A stretch of DNA of 64,000 bases from Closterium sp. Naga37s-1 (GCA_947471745.1 CANJKZ010000918.1:341644-405643), one strand, 5' to 3'. Counted from the stretch's first letter, positions 8,869-18,814 are shown. Program-made: numbers and translations. The notes: generated from the letters alone by a model not told the origin.

Positions 8869-9828
8869 ATGATTGAGCGTGTGGAGGAGATGCTCGAGAT
8901 GCAGTTCAAGTGCTCGAAGATGGGAGATGTGAAGTATTACCTTGGGATGCATGTGGAGAGGGACCTTGACAAGGGAGTGTTGAGGTTGCACCAGAGGAAG
9001 TACTGTGAGGGGCTGGCCGAGAAGTATGGGCTGCAAGATGGAGGAAAGCCAGCAACCCCACTACCTTCGGGGTTCACTGTGGAGCCCTGTGCTGATGAGG
9101 AGGTGGTGGGTGAGAGTGACAGGAAGTTGTTTCATTCCATGGTTGGGGCGCTCAACTATGCGGCCAACCACACGCGGCCTGACATAGCCTTTGCAACATC
9201 CAGGCTTGCCAATGTGGTTTCTCGCCCCAGTCATGAGCAGCTGGAAGCGGCCAAGAGATTGGTCCGCTATGTGAGCGCTACAGCATCAGTGGGCTTGGAG
9301 TACAGTGCTGTGCGACAGAGGCTGCAAAGGGGTGCAGCTGATTTGGGAAAGGGGGAGATGCTCTTGACCTGCTACACTGACACTAGCTTCAACTCTGTGA
9401 AGGCAGATGGCACCAGCATTGGAGGCTATGTGTGCTTGTTTGGAGGTGGTGCAGTGAGCTGGCGCAGCAAGAAGCAGAACGAGGTGGGGCAGTCCTCGTG
9501 TGAGACAGAGTACATGGCCCTGCATCATGGGGCAAAGGAGGTGGTGTGGCTGAGGCGTTTGTTGGAGGAGATTGGAGTTGGTCAGGGGGAGCCGACTGTG
9601 ATATTCTGTGACAATGAGTCGGCAGTGAAGTTAGCCAAGAATGCTTGTCTTCATGGGCTGACCAAGCACATCAGGCCCAAGTGGCACTGGGTGAGGAGGC
9701 TCCTGGACAAAGAGGTGCGGCTGGAGATTGTGAAGACCCATCAACAGGCGGCTGACATTCTCACCAAGCGCCTGGCTGAATCTGAGCATTGGAAGGGCAT
9801 GAAGCTTGCTGGGATGAGTGTGCATTGA
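8869..9828 (+). CDS. copia-2 RT C-terminal part and RNase H
   Basis: 319 codons: MGDVKYYLGMHVERDLDKG, ALNYAANHTRPDIAFATSRL, CYTDTSFNSVKADGTSIGGY, SSCETEYMALHHGAKEVVWL, FCDNESAVKLAKN, ADILTKRL. This is the usual end of a copia polyprotein. Open over its whole length, but only part of an element. Confidence 0.88.
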   Translation: MIERVEEMLEMQFKCSKMGDVKYYLGMHVERDLDKGVLRLHQRKYCEGLAEKYGLQDGGKPATPLPSGFTVEPCADEEVVGESDRKLFHSMVGALNYAANHTRPDIAFATSRLANVVSRPSHEQLEAAKRLVRYVSATASVGLEYSAVRQRLQRGAADLGKGEMLLTCYTDTSFNSVKADGTSIGGYVCLFGGGAVSWRSKKQNEVGQSSCETEYMALHHGAKEVVWLRRLLEEIGVGQGEPTVIFCDNESAVKLAKNACLHGLTKHIRPKWHWVRRLLDKEVRLEIVKTHQQAADILTKRLAESEHWKGMKLAGMSVH

Positions 9829-9885
9829 GGGTGCATGATTGAGCTATGGCATGTGGGATGATGGTTGGCAGCCAGAGGGGGGGTT

Positions 9886-10751
9886 TGTTATGTGATGCTA
9901 TCATTTGCATACACGTCTGTCTGCCTCCCATCATATGTTCGTGCGTTGCATGCGTGGTGTGAGCGTGTGCAAGAACTTGTGTTTGGTATGGTTTGGATTT
10001 TCTGAATGTGTGTGAATGATATTTTGCTTGAGCAGATATCTGAAATGACTTCTCTACTCGAGAGCTTTCCGTCGAGCCAAGTATCGCTTCAATCGGAGCA
10101 CGAACAAGAAAGTTACGAACATTTGAAGTTCGTATGCTTTTGATGTTTGATTGCGGTGACTATGGGAAGTTGTGAGGTTGACTTCATATGGGGTACAGAC
10201 TTTTGGGGTTGGGAAATTCGTCCCCATCACTGTAGATGCTGCCAAGTGGTTGGGAGAAACCAAATTGGGTTGGCAAGTGTGGCCAACTTGGGTGAGGTGG
10301 ATTGTGGAGGTTGGGAAATGGACAAAGGTCAAAGTGGGGTTCCTATAGGGAAGGGATTTGGTGTGCTTATGGGGTTTCCTTGGTTGGGGACTCCTTGGGG
10401 ACCTTAACTCTCGTCCTTCTCTTCCCCTCCCACCTGGTTAATTGCCACTCTAACTTCCTTGTGTGCCAATTGTGAGACTCTTGTGATTGAGTTAAGATTC
10501 TATGGCAGCATACCCCCTAGTGCGTCAAAATTCATAACTCAAGAAATACTTCACCTTTCGTACGATTCAAATTGGGAATTGTAGCCACTGACTGGGGCTA
10601 CAACATATCTAAGTTTGGTGAAGTTTTGACGGTGCGTGTTTCGTCGACGGCGTTTCTTGTGAAGTCGACAGTTCTGTCCAGAAATTGAGACCAACGATTT
10701 TGTGATATTTCGGCCTCTAAGCTTCATAGACTCCGTCCTTAGTCTCTAACA
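9886..10751 (+). repeat. copia-2 3' LTR (single copy)
   Basis: Begins TGTTATGTGATG directly after a polypurine tract (GCCAGAGGGGGGG) and ends CTCTAACA, giving TGTTA...TAACA ends; 866 bp. The partner LTR is missing, so the left end is inferred from the polypurine tract and the terminal motif. Confidence 0.65.
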
Positions 10752-11008
10752 GGGTGGCGCCAAGCGTTGAGGGCTGGAGCAGGGGAAGTCTTGCATGAGC
10801 GAATGCTCAATTGCTCCGTCGACGACATGTTCCACAGAAGAACCCCATACGCCATCAGGGACTCGTTGTAGTACTTGGTTTTTGCGTCGTCAGTATCTTC
10901 CGTAGGTCCCGAGTAGCTCCCGTCGAAATAATGATAAATCTGCGCGTTTTGCAGCAGCAGCTCCAGCTCGAAGCTCCAGGTATAGAAGTCTCTGCCGTCA
11001 AAGCACAC
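10752..11008 (-). CDS. copia-1 gag N-terminal part
   Basis: MCFDGRDFYTWSFELELLLQ and FDGSYSGPTEDTDDAKTKYY match the gag start of copia-5 (PFDGKDFFTWSFEFELMM...). Separated from the rest of gag by copia-2. The region from 11009 to 11394 is the untranslated leader of copia-1. Confidence 0.75.
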
Positions 11009-11394
11009 ACTTGTCTTTATTTTTTATATGCTTAAAAACCTTGATTGCGCAGAGAGAATTGCTTCATCGCTGGGACAGGGAGTCTTGGGGGCTGAGCCAT
11101 TCGTATTGAGAGAGAAGCCGGTTGAGTGGGTTGGGAAGAAGTTCCCGCATCGCCATTCCGCAATGTTTGGAGCCCTTGCTCCAGGCTCGTGAGTCGCTGA
11201 AGCAGTTGTGCGAGGACGACGGAAGGGATTGTCGTCGTTTCCTCGCTTGTCGCAGCCGGGTTGGGCTGCGCTTCAGCCGTCAGATTCGTCTGACCTCCAG
11301 ATCATCCGGCCATTCTTACACGCGATCGTGTGCCGGACGCCACTTTCCGAACGTCGTAGATTTCGGAGATGGCAATGCGAAGGATTCCCGAGTC

Positions 11395-11406
11395 GCTCTG
11401 ATACCA
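11395..11406 (-). other. copia-1 primer-binding site (initiator tRNA-Met)
   Basis: Reads TGGTATCAGAGC on the coding strand, one base from the inner edge of the 5' LTR. This is the standard plant copia primer-binding sequence complementary to the tRNA-iMet 3' end. Confidence 0.9.
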
Positions 11407-11840
11407 TGCTGCGATCAGAAAATGATCGTAACCAGGATCACCTCAGGAAGGTTCACACACTTCTAGTGTAGTGGTGGTGGGCCCTTGAACTCAATAGCGG
11501 AGTGAATGTAAATGCTTGAGATAATTAAAAACATGCAGTACAAGGAATAAGAGTACAAGGGAATTCGAAACGACCTAGCTAGCCATGTACTCTAAGGGGT
11601 ACATTTCCTTATTACAGCGAAATCCAACCGTGCGACTCCGAGTGGTTACGTAACTGTTCGGGCAGAATCCTCGCCACTGCTGCTGCCTGATGCTGTCTGC
11701 CCGACGGTCCAGATGCTTTTCGTAACCGTGTGACTCTTCGCATCACTTGCGCCCTTTCACATTCATTCTCGGTAGTGCGTGCTTCGGTTGCTGCGGAGAG
11801 GAGTGTACAGTAGTGTTTCAATTAATCACTATGCGTAACA
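11407..11840 (-). repeat. copia-1 5' LTR
   Basis: Direct copy of 3341-3780; the right flank 11841-11845 is GGTAT, the target duplication. Confidence 0.9.
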
Positions 11841-11845
11841 GGTAT

Positions 11846-12116
11846 TATAAACGGAATTGCGCATTACGTGGACAGTCAGTTTCCTTTTGCTGAGTCAAAC
11901 CTGACTTGTACGGTGTATAATTTGGTTGGAACGCGAATTTACCATCCAGGATTTCCGGACGCACTGTTCATTACCATTCGGGCAATAATATTGACCATCT
12001 CGGCAATGCTGGTTACCATGGTGACGATGAGAAGACATCTCTGTTACGATTTGGACACGTGGCTTACCTCGCGTGCGTTTGAGCTCCATGAGTGTTACCG
12101 CTAAAATAAATGCCCT
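11846..12116 (+). repeat. Right arm of the diverged inverted repeat
   Basis: Reverse complement of 2441-2869 without that arm's extra 140 bases. Read on the plus strand it has a 78-codon frame with DALFITIRAIILTISAMLVT, a possible membrane helix. With copia-1 removed, the two arms would lie about 0.5 kb apart, so they may be ends of an older element or a local inverted duplication. The copia-1 target site lies at the inner edge of this arm. Confidence 0.6.
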
Positions 12117-13050
12117 TACAGAAGTAGGGAAAATTGGCTATCAAGTGTACGTTAGCGGAACAGGCTGTGTATTCGGTAAGTTCGCCAAGGCGCGTTCGAG
12201 ATCCAAGTCTCGGTCATTTATCCGTTTCCCGCCAAGGTTGTTTCAGAAGTGGGACAGTTGTGTCAGTCTCCTTGGTCTGTGCGGTCCTGGGATCCCCACA
12301 GATGCTTTTCGGTCTGTTGGCTGCGCAATTTGAGGAAGTGTCATGTTTCGCGGCTCAGAACGTTTCCAAGCGGTGGAAATCGGTTTCTTTGTTTTGCCGA
12401 CCCAGACAAAACAAACTACACCGCAAATAACGTACAGGGAACATACGCCCTGGATACCCCCATCTATCGGAGTAGGGACCCACTGCGGTGGTTCTATCGT
12501 TTCGCATAATCGGTTCCTCACTTCCCCTCGACCCTTCTCAACCTTGAAAGCATTCCGCGAGTCGCGGCCGTCCGCGGGCAAGGCAGCAGACGCGGCCCAG
12601 CCTGGACGTTACAGCGACCTTGCGGGGTTCCGAAGCTGGCATCTTGCGCACCGTGGAAGCGGGCGGGACGCCGCTGGCACGCTCGCCGCTAGCGGGCTGT
12701 ACGGAACACGCCGTCGCGCGCGGCGGGATAGGAATCTGGTGGCGTTTTCCCGCGTGGTTCGGAAACCTTCAACTGCTGCTTTCTCTTGACCGTGCTCGCG
12801 GCGTGCTCGTCGGCTCCATCATGGAATGATTCGCTGATATTCTGCAGATTTGAGAACCATATCGCAAATTCTACAGGTTCGAGTGCGGTCTCGGAATACC
12901 TTTGGCACTCACTAGCTACCTGCCCCGAGTCCGCGGTTCGGTCTAAGGATTTCGAACGGCTTGTTCGGTTTATCCACCAGTGGCGGTCCCGCTCCGCCTG
13001 CGAAATTCCTGATCATTTCGCCGCTAGGGTGCCGCGTTTTCGCCAGGGGC
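12117..13050. other. Upstream region of the TBL gene
   Basis: No recognisable coding sequence. Several overlapping short frames on both strands (for example 12343-12789 plus, 12243-12581 minus) are Arg/Ser-rich and look incidental. Probably promoter and 5' untranslated region of the TBL gene, becoming GC-rich towards the start codon. Confidence 0.5.
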
Positions 13051-16000
13051 ATGGCGAAGAAAGAAGAGCTCACCGGGCGATTCTCCAGCTGGGCGTCGCA
13101 CGCCGTCGCACAGTCGCAGCTGGGCATCGCACTCCTGCTTCTGCCGCTGCTCGCGTGCGTCGTCCTATGGGGCTCCTTCCGCGCGCGTGCGCCGATCGCA
13201 GGGGGCTGGGGGGAAGACGCTCAAACGGGTTCCCAAGCGGACCAATGGAGCGTGAGCGTCTTTGCAAGGGGAGCGGGAAACGAGAGCGAATCTCTGGAAG
13301 CGGCGGGGATTGCGGGCGTGAACAGGCGATGGGGGCCTGGCGGCAGTGAGACGGGCGCGGGAGAAGCGCGGAAGGGAGCATTCGAGTCGTCGCGAAGGGG
13401 TGGTGGCGGTAGCACAGACAAGGGCATGGGGGAGGCGCGGAAGGGGGAAGCGCGAGAGTCGACGGCAAGTTTGACGGCCGTTGACGGACAGGCGGAGGGC
13501 GTTGACGGAGGGGAAGAGGCGGAGGGCGAGGGGATAGCTGGGAGTGTAGACGGAGGAGGGGTGAAGGAGAGAGGGGTGGGACACGGAAAGGGGAGAGAGT
13601 CTGCTGGGGAGGCCGCAAGAGGCGGGGAAGACAGTGGTTCGGGTGGTGGGGGAGAGGGAATAGGGGCGAGGGGTGGAGAAGTGGGAGGGAAGGAGGAGAG
13701 GAGCAGCATAGGTGCGGGGAAAGGTGGGGAATTGGAGGCTGGTTCGACCGAAGGCTCGGAGGGAGGTTCGGAGGGGGGAGGGCAAGAAGGAGAGGATTTG
13801 TTGGTTGGGTGTGAAGAGATGATGAATGAAGGTTTGAGTGATAGTAGCGGGGGCGAGGAGAGGGGAGAGGAAGGGGGAGAGAAGGGGGGAGATAAGGAGA
13901 GAGATGAGAGGGGAGAGGAGGGGGGAGAAGGGGGACGAGAGGACGGGGGAGGGAAGGAGAGGGATGGGAGGGGAGAGGGGGAGGGAGAAAAAGGGGGAGA
14001 GGAGGAGGGAGGGCAAGAAGGAGAGGACTTGTTGGTTGGGTGTGAAGAGATGATGAATGAAGGCCTGAGTGATAGTAGCGGGGGCGAGGAGGGGGGAGAG
14101 GGAGGAGAGAAGGAGAGTGGGGAGGGTGGGGGGGAGGAGAGACCAGGTGACGGGAACATAAGAGAGGCGGGCGGTCGAAAGGGGAGTGCAGGAGGAGCGG
14201 ACGCGGGAGGAGTGGGGGTGGGTAGCAATGCAAGGGTCAATAGAGGCGGAGGCAGGGACGGGATCAACAGCGGCAACGACAGTGGCAGCAGTGGTGGCGC
14301 CAAGGTTGATTTTAACGGGACTGAGAGTGGGAACGCCAGGGGTGATTCTAACGGGGGGAATGGGAGGGCTGCTGGAGGGGCTGCCCTGGCAGCTGGTGCG
14401 AGGAAGAAGGGAGGAGGGCGCAAGGAGAAGATTAAACTGGATGGTACGGCGCTATGTGCTCACTCGCCCATACCACGAGGAGACTTTTGAGTCAACCCAG
14501 TGCTCACTCGCCCATACCACGAGGAGACTTTTGAGTCAACCCAGTGCTCACTCGCCCATATTACGCCCATATTACGCCCATATTACGCCCATATTACGCC
14601 CATATTACGCCCATATTACGCCCATATTACGCCCATATTACGCCCATATTACGCCCATATTACGCCCATATTACGCCCATATTACGCCCATATTACGCCC
14701 ATATTACGCCCATATTACGCCCATATTACGCCCATATTACGCCCATATTACGCCCATATTACGCCCATATTACGCCCATATTACGCCCATATTACGCCCA
14801 TATTACGCCCATATTACGCCCATATTACGCCCATATTACGGCCATATTACGCCCATATTACGCCCATATTACGCCCATATTACGCCCATATTACGCCCAT
14901 ATTACGCCCATATTACGCCCATATTACGCCCATATTACGCCCATATTACGCCCATATTACGCCCATATTACGCCCATATTACGCCCATATTACGCCCATA
15001 TTACGCCCATATTACGCCCATATTACGCCCATATTACGCCCATATTACGCCCATATTACGCCCATATTACGCCCATATTACGCCCATATTACGCCCATAT
15101 TACGCCCATATTACGCCCATATTACGCCCATATTACGCCCATATTACGCCCATATTACGCCCATATTACGCCCATATTACGCCCATATTACGCCCATATT
15201 ACGCCCATATTACGCCCATATTACGCCCATATTACGCCCATATTACGCCCATATTACGCCCATATTACGCCCATATTACGCCCATATTACGCCCATATTA
15301 CGCCCATATTACGCCCATATTACGCCCATATTACGCCCATATTACGCCCATATTACGCCCATATTACGCCCATATTACGCCCATATTACGCCCATATTAC
15401 GCCCATATTACGCCCATATTATTGCTAAGTGTCACACACGATAGAAAGGAGACGACACATGATGAACAGCATGTTCCAACATTGCTTCAAAGCACCTGCA
15501 GAGTTCCTTACTGTTCCACGCCTTCCCTTTGTGCCCCCTCCTTCCTGTTCCCCCAACGCTGTGCCTCTCGCCTGCTACCTCTACCGGGGCTCATAGGGTC
15601 CCGGCCCCCAGCCGTCTTCTCTACACCAACAATACATGTCCCAACACTTCTCACTCCCCCTCGCACTCTTTCCCAACACTTCTCACTCCCCCTCGCACTC
15701 TTTCCCAACACTTCTCACTCCCCCTCGCACTCTTTCCCAACACTTCTCACTCCCCCTCGCACTCTTTCCCAACACTTCTCACTCCCCCTCGCACTCTTTC
15801 CCAACACTTCTCACTCCCCCTCGCACTCTTTCCCAACACTTCTCACTCCCCCTCGCACTCTTTCCCAACACTTCTCACTCCCCCTCGCACTCTTTCCCAA
15901 CACTTCTCACTCCCCCTCGCACTCTTTCCCAACACTTCTCACTCCCCCTCGCACTCTTTCCCAACACTTCTCACTCCCCCTCGCACTCTTTCCCAACACT

Positions 16001-18099
16001 TCTCACTCCCCCTCGCACTCTTTCCCAACACTTCTCACTCCCCCTCGCACTCTTTCCCAACACTTCTCACTCCCCCTCGCACTCTTTCCCAACACTTCTC
16101 ACTCCCCCTCGCACTCTTTCCCAACACTTCTCACTCCCCCTCGCACTCTTTCCCAACACTTCTCACTCCCCCTCGCACTCTTTCCCAACACTTCTCACTC
16201 CCCCTCGCACTCTTTCCCAACACAGTCCCTCTCACCCGCGACCCATACGGTGGTTCCTGGGTCCCCGACCCTGCCGTCCTCTCTACACCAACACCACTTG
16301 TCCCAACTTCGCTTCCAAGTGTCTCACCATGCCACACCTTCCCTGTCGCCCCTATTCCACCCGCCCCTATTTCACCCGCCCCTATTCCACCCGCCCCTCT
16401 TCCCCCTCCCCACTCCCCTCCCCCCTTTTCCATTGCAGTGCCTCTCACCTGCGACCGTGGGTCATGGGTCTCGGACACGAGCCCTCCTCTCTACACCAAC
16501 GCCACGTGTCCTGACACCACTTTTAAGCGCTTCATCTTACCCCACACTTCTCATTGCGACCCTCCTCCCCCTGTCCTTTCTCGTAACCCAGTGCCTCTCG
16601 CCTGCGACCTCTACCGTGGCTCGTGGGTCCCGGGCACCAGTCCTCCTCTCTACACCAACGCCACGTGTCCCAACATTACTCGCCACCAGAACTGCCAGGG
16701 CAACGGGCGCCCGGACAGCCGCTACGAGCGCTGGCAGTGGCGGCCCGAGGGGGCGGCGTGTGCGCTGCCGCGCTTCGATGCAGAGGAGTTCATGAGGGTT
16801 ATGCGCGGTAGAGGGGTGCTCTTTGTGGGGGACAGCGTGGCGAGGAACCATTTTGAGTCGCTTGTGTGCCTTTTAAGTCAGGTGAGCGGAGGGGTGGGTG
16901 GGATGTGGGGGAGTTCGAGTCGGTTCTGAGGGTTATGACGGTTATCCATTGTAGAGGGGAGAGCATTGCAAAGAACCATATCGGGTTGCTCGTGTGCCGT
17001 TGAAGTCAGGTGAGGGGAGGGGCTGGGTCCGTGTTGGGGTGCACCTTGTCATGAAAGTTGGGAGGTTCAGGAGGGTTGTGTGCGGTATGGGGTAATGTGG
17101 GTGATGTGGACGAGGAGGGTTATGCAGTGCAGGGTATGGGGCGACATGAGGCGGTAATGAATAACGTCCAGTCGACGGACTTGTTCTTAGGAACTGCTTG
17201 GGTTTCTCTCACCTTCATCCCCCCCATCTTCCTCTCTTTCACTTGCGCTGCCTGCCTGCCAGGTGGAGAAGCCCGAGTTTCACGGCGGCAAGTCCATGCT
17301 TCGCCTTGTATTCCGCTCCTCTAAAGTCACACTCGCTAGAGTCAACTCCGCGTGGCTTGTAGAGGAAGGCAACGACACCGTACCTGACTGCCCCGACTCC
17401 ATACCTCGCCTGCACCTCGACCGAACCAGCCCCAAGTGGTTCGGCGAGATCGGCAGGTTCGACGTTGTCATGTTCAGTTCGGCGCATTGGTTCGTGAAGC
17501 CTTCGATTTACATGGAGAAAGGGGAGGTGATTGGGTCGCAAGGGGGGTGGTGGAAGCGGGATGAGCCGGCGAAAGTCGACAACAAGGGCGCGTTCGCGAT
17601 TGCGATTCGGACCGTGTTTCGGGACGTGGTGAATGAGCTTGGGAAGAATCCGAACCGAGTGTTTATTTACCGAACCTTCTCCCCGGACCACTACGAGAAG
17701 GGCGAGTGGAACACAGGAGGTTCGTGCGCAGGCCTTACCGAACCTAGAGGCGGCAACTACACCTACAGCAACACATTCGGGCTTAACCTATACACGAAGC
17801 AGCTGGAAGCCTATAACGAGGTTATAGAGGCCGCTATTGAAGCAGGCGCGAGTGTAGACCCGTTACGATTCACCCTCATGGATGTGATGCCGAGTGCAGG
17901 CATGAGGGTGGATGGGCACCCAGGGCCATATAGAGGGTTGAATGCAGCGGAAGAGCTGGCCAAGTACAAGGATTCCAAGTTCCCTCCTCCCCAGGACTGC
18001 CTGCACTGGTGCTTGCCCGGGCCGATTGACTCGTGGAACGTGTTTCTGCTGCAGATTGTGAAGCGGGGGTTCGCCTCGATTCAGGGGCAGGGTGGGTAG
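13051..18099 (+). CDS. Trichome birefringence-like (TBL) / PC-esterase polysaccharide O-acetyltransferase, three exons
   Basis: Exons as I read them: 13051-14443, 16592-16881, 17263-18099; GT-AG introns; 839 residues. Start chosen because it places a membrane anchor (LGIALLLLPLLACVVLW) at residues about 25-41, giving the type II Golgi topology of the family. Residues about 50-460 are an unusually long Gly/Glu/Ser-rich stem. The PMR5N/TBL domain starts at the exon junction (KLDVPLACDLYRGSWV, LYTNATCPNITRHQNC, NGRPDSRYERWQW) followed by LFVGDSVARNHFESL (GDS motif, Asp about residue 545). The C-terminal esterase block has D-C-L-H (about 806-809) in QDCLHWCLPGPIDSWN. Family members add or move O-acetyl groups on xylan, mannan or pectin in the Golgi; the substrate cannot be read here. 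Typical TBLs have 350-550 residues, so this one is long because of its stem. Intron 1 holds two minisatellites and partial copies of exon 2; intron 2 holds a decayed copy of the exon 2 end. Confidence 0.85.
14456..14552 (+). repeat. Two tandem copies of a 44-bp unit preceding the 11-bp array
   Basis: The segment starting TGCTCACTCGCCCATACCAC repeats after 44 bp and then leads straight into the 11-bp array; the CGCCCATA word in it is the likely seed of that array. It lies just inside intron 1 of the TBL gene. Confidence 0.7.
14553..15420 (+). repeat. 11-bp minisatellite, about 79 near-perfect copies, in TBL intron 1
   Basis: Unit CGCCCATATTA, 868 bp in total, with one variant that I can see (GGCCATATTA near 14838). 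Because 11 is not a multiple of 3, all three plus-strand frames read the same 11-residue repeat (HITPILRPYYA) and stay open. Near-perfect copies indicate recent expansion or active homogenisation. Confidence 0.95.
15560..16525 (+). repeat. Three partial tandem copies of the TBL exon 2 start
   Basis: Segments at about 15560-15650, 16226-16310 and 16430-16525 each repeat the first roughly 85 bases of exon 2 (encoding versions of PL-x-C-D-...-GSWV...LYTN-x-TCP). The second and third are preceded by an intact-looking CAG acceptor after a pyrimidine tract. Only the fourth copy, at 16592, continues into the rest of the TBL domain. None of the three has an obvious donor. Confidence 0.8.
15646..16222 (+). 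repeat. 32-bp pyrimidine-rich minisatellite, about 18 copies, in TBL intron 1
   Basis: The unit combines CTTCTCACTCCCCCTCGCAC with CTCTTTCCCAACA and repeats every 32 bp without visible variation. It begins directly after the first partial exon 2 copy (ATGTCCCAACACTTC) and ends at the second, so it grew out of the sequence between them. The C/T richness could act as an extended polypyrimidine tract. Confidence 0.93.
16930..17015 (+). pseudogene. Decayed copy of the end of TBL exon 2, inside intron 2
   Basis: GGGTTATGACGG...GTAGAGGGGAGAGC...AAGAACCATAT...GTGTGCCGTTGAAGTCAGG parallels the last 90 bases of exon 2 including its CAG-GTGAG donor. The GDS motif is not preserved. A tandem duplication of the exon end with its splice site that has since decayed. 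Confidence 0.65.
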
Positions 18100-18133
18100 T
18101 GGAGGGAGGGAAAGCGTGGAGTAATGGGAGTGT

Positions 18134-18141
18134 GTCAACAG
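18134..18141. repeat. hAT target-site duplication, left (copy 1)
   Basis: GTCAACAG, repeated perfectly at 18807-18814. Confidence 0.9.
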
Positions 18142-18806
18142 CAGGGCCCAAAATTGGTTTGGGCCTACCCTTACAAATCAGGGTTCCAGCCCCTCCTGAA
18201 CCAGACCCCTAGGGTAAAAATTTCCGTACCCTGTTTGCAGCAGGGTAAATCAACCACTAGCCTGATTTGAGCAGGGTAGTTTTAGGCTATGCCTGTTTAT
18301 GTTTCTGTTTTGAGAGTTAAGTTATATTTATTGGCATAAACAAGTAGCACATTCAGAGTCCATGAAGTATACACAAGCAACACATGCACTGCACAACACA
18401 CCTCCCCGATGCCACCCCCACTGCCTACATCTTCTACAATTGGGTCTGCGAAGCTCTGTTGGGGTCAAACCTTCGCCTCAACGTGTTGACAATGGCGAGA
18501 TTCAAGAATGTGTTGGCAGACCTGCGCGTGGTCACAAGCGACAACGGGTGTTAAGGGGGGTGTTGTACGTTTTGTCACCACGCGGACTATGGTCTGTTTC
18601 GCGTTAGAAAAGTTTCGGTAAAAGGGTAGTGTACACCAAACCCTGATTACGGCAGGGTAACCTAAAAACCTATCAGGGTAAAATAAAACATGCTCTTTTA
18701 AGAGAAGGGTAACTATTGTGCAATCCTGATTTTGGCAGGGTAATCCTGAAAAAGTGGCCGGCCCCCAGGGTAATCAGGGCGTTTTACCCTGATATTTTGG
18801 GCCCTG
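18142..18806 (+). mobile_element. Non-autonomous hAT element, copy 1
   Basis: 665 bp with terminal inverted repeats CAGGGCCCAAAAT...ATTTTGGGCCCTG and a perfect 8-bp duplication, both marks of hAT DNA transposons. The subterminal regions carry many CAGGGTA/TACCCTG words in both directions, the usual kind of transposase-binding clusters. The inner part has a short open frame (18362-18607) that I cannot match to a transposase. Near-identical copies lie at 46043-46709 (inverted) and 63354 onward. It sits just downstream of the TBL stop. Confidence 0.88.
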
Positions 18807-18814
18807 GTCAACAG

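Larger units (their letters stand above)
8866..10751 (+). mobile_element. copia-2: 5'-truncated copia fragment inserted into copia-1 gag
   Basis: A plus-strand piece that starts within the reverse transcriptase and runs through RNase H to a complete-looking 3' LTR. Its right edge (TAACA, 10751) abuts the N-terminal gag part of copia-1. No target duplication is visible because the left end is truncated. It belongs to a copia lineage distinct from the others in the window. Confidence 0.8.
3341..11840 (-). mobile_element. copia-1: Ty1/copia LTR retrotransposon, broken, with nested insertions
   Basis: Minus-strand element of 8.5 kb bounded by a 5-bp target duplication (GGTAT). LTRs of 440 and 434 bp begin TGTTACG and end CAGCA on the coding strand and differ by about a dozen substitutions and one 6-bp indel (about 3%), so it is fairly young. 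A primer-binding site for initiator tRNA-Met lies next to the 5' LTR and a G-rich polypurine tract next to the 3' LTR. Parts in coding order: gag, protease, an unusual inserted segment with GW/WG repeats, integrase, reverse transcriptase, RNase H. It is related to copia-5 (similar gag, and LDSCCGQHM at the protease). It is broken: about five or more breaks besides the copia-2 insertion in gag and a solo LTR between RT and RNase H. Confidence 0.9.

Noticed and set aside
13070-14423. Minus-strand Ser/Pro-rich open frames of up to 400 codons
   Set aside because: They mirror the Gly/Glu-rich TBL stem; composition alone keeps them open and no domain is visible.
14553-15420. The repeat array as a CRISPR array
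   Set aside because: Units are contiguous with no spacers, and the context is a eukaryotic nuclear genome.
14500-15444. Long plus-strand open frames of HITPILRPYYA repeats
   Set aside because: They are the automatic result of a stop-free 11-bp repeat in intron 1 of the TBL gene; each frame gives the same peptide, which no selection could produce.
15560-16525. Three extra TBL genes
   Set aside because: Each copy stops after about 85 bases of exon 2 and lacks the GDS and D-x-x-H blocks.
15529-16929. One continuous 466-codon protein across the 32-bp array and TBL exon 2
   Set aside because: The upstream part is repeat sequence with partial exon copies; the splice acceptor at 16590-16591 and phase agreement with exon 1 explain the real coding part.
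18362-18607. Short frame in the hAT element (also at 46241-46489 and 63574-63819) as a transposase
   Set aside because: Only about 80 codons with no hAT dimerisation or catalytic motifs, and the frame differs between copies through small length changes.
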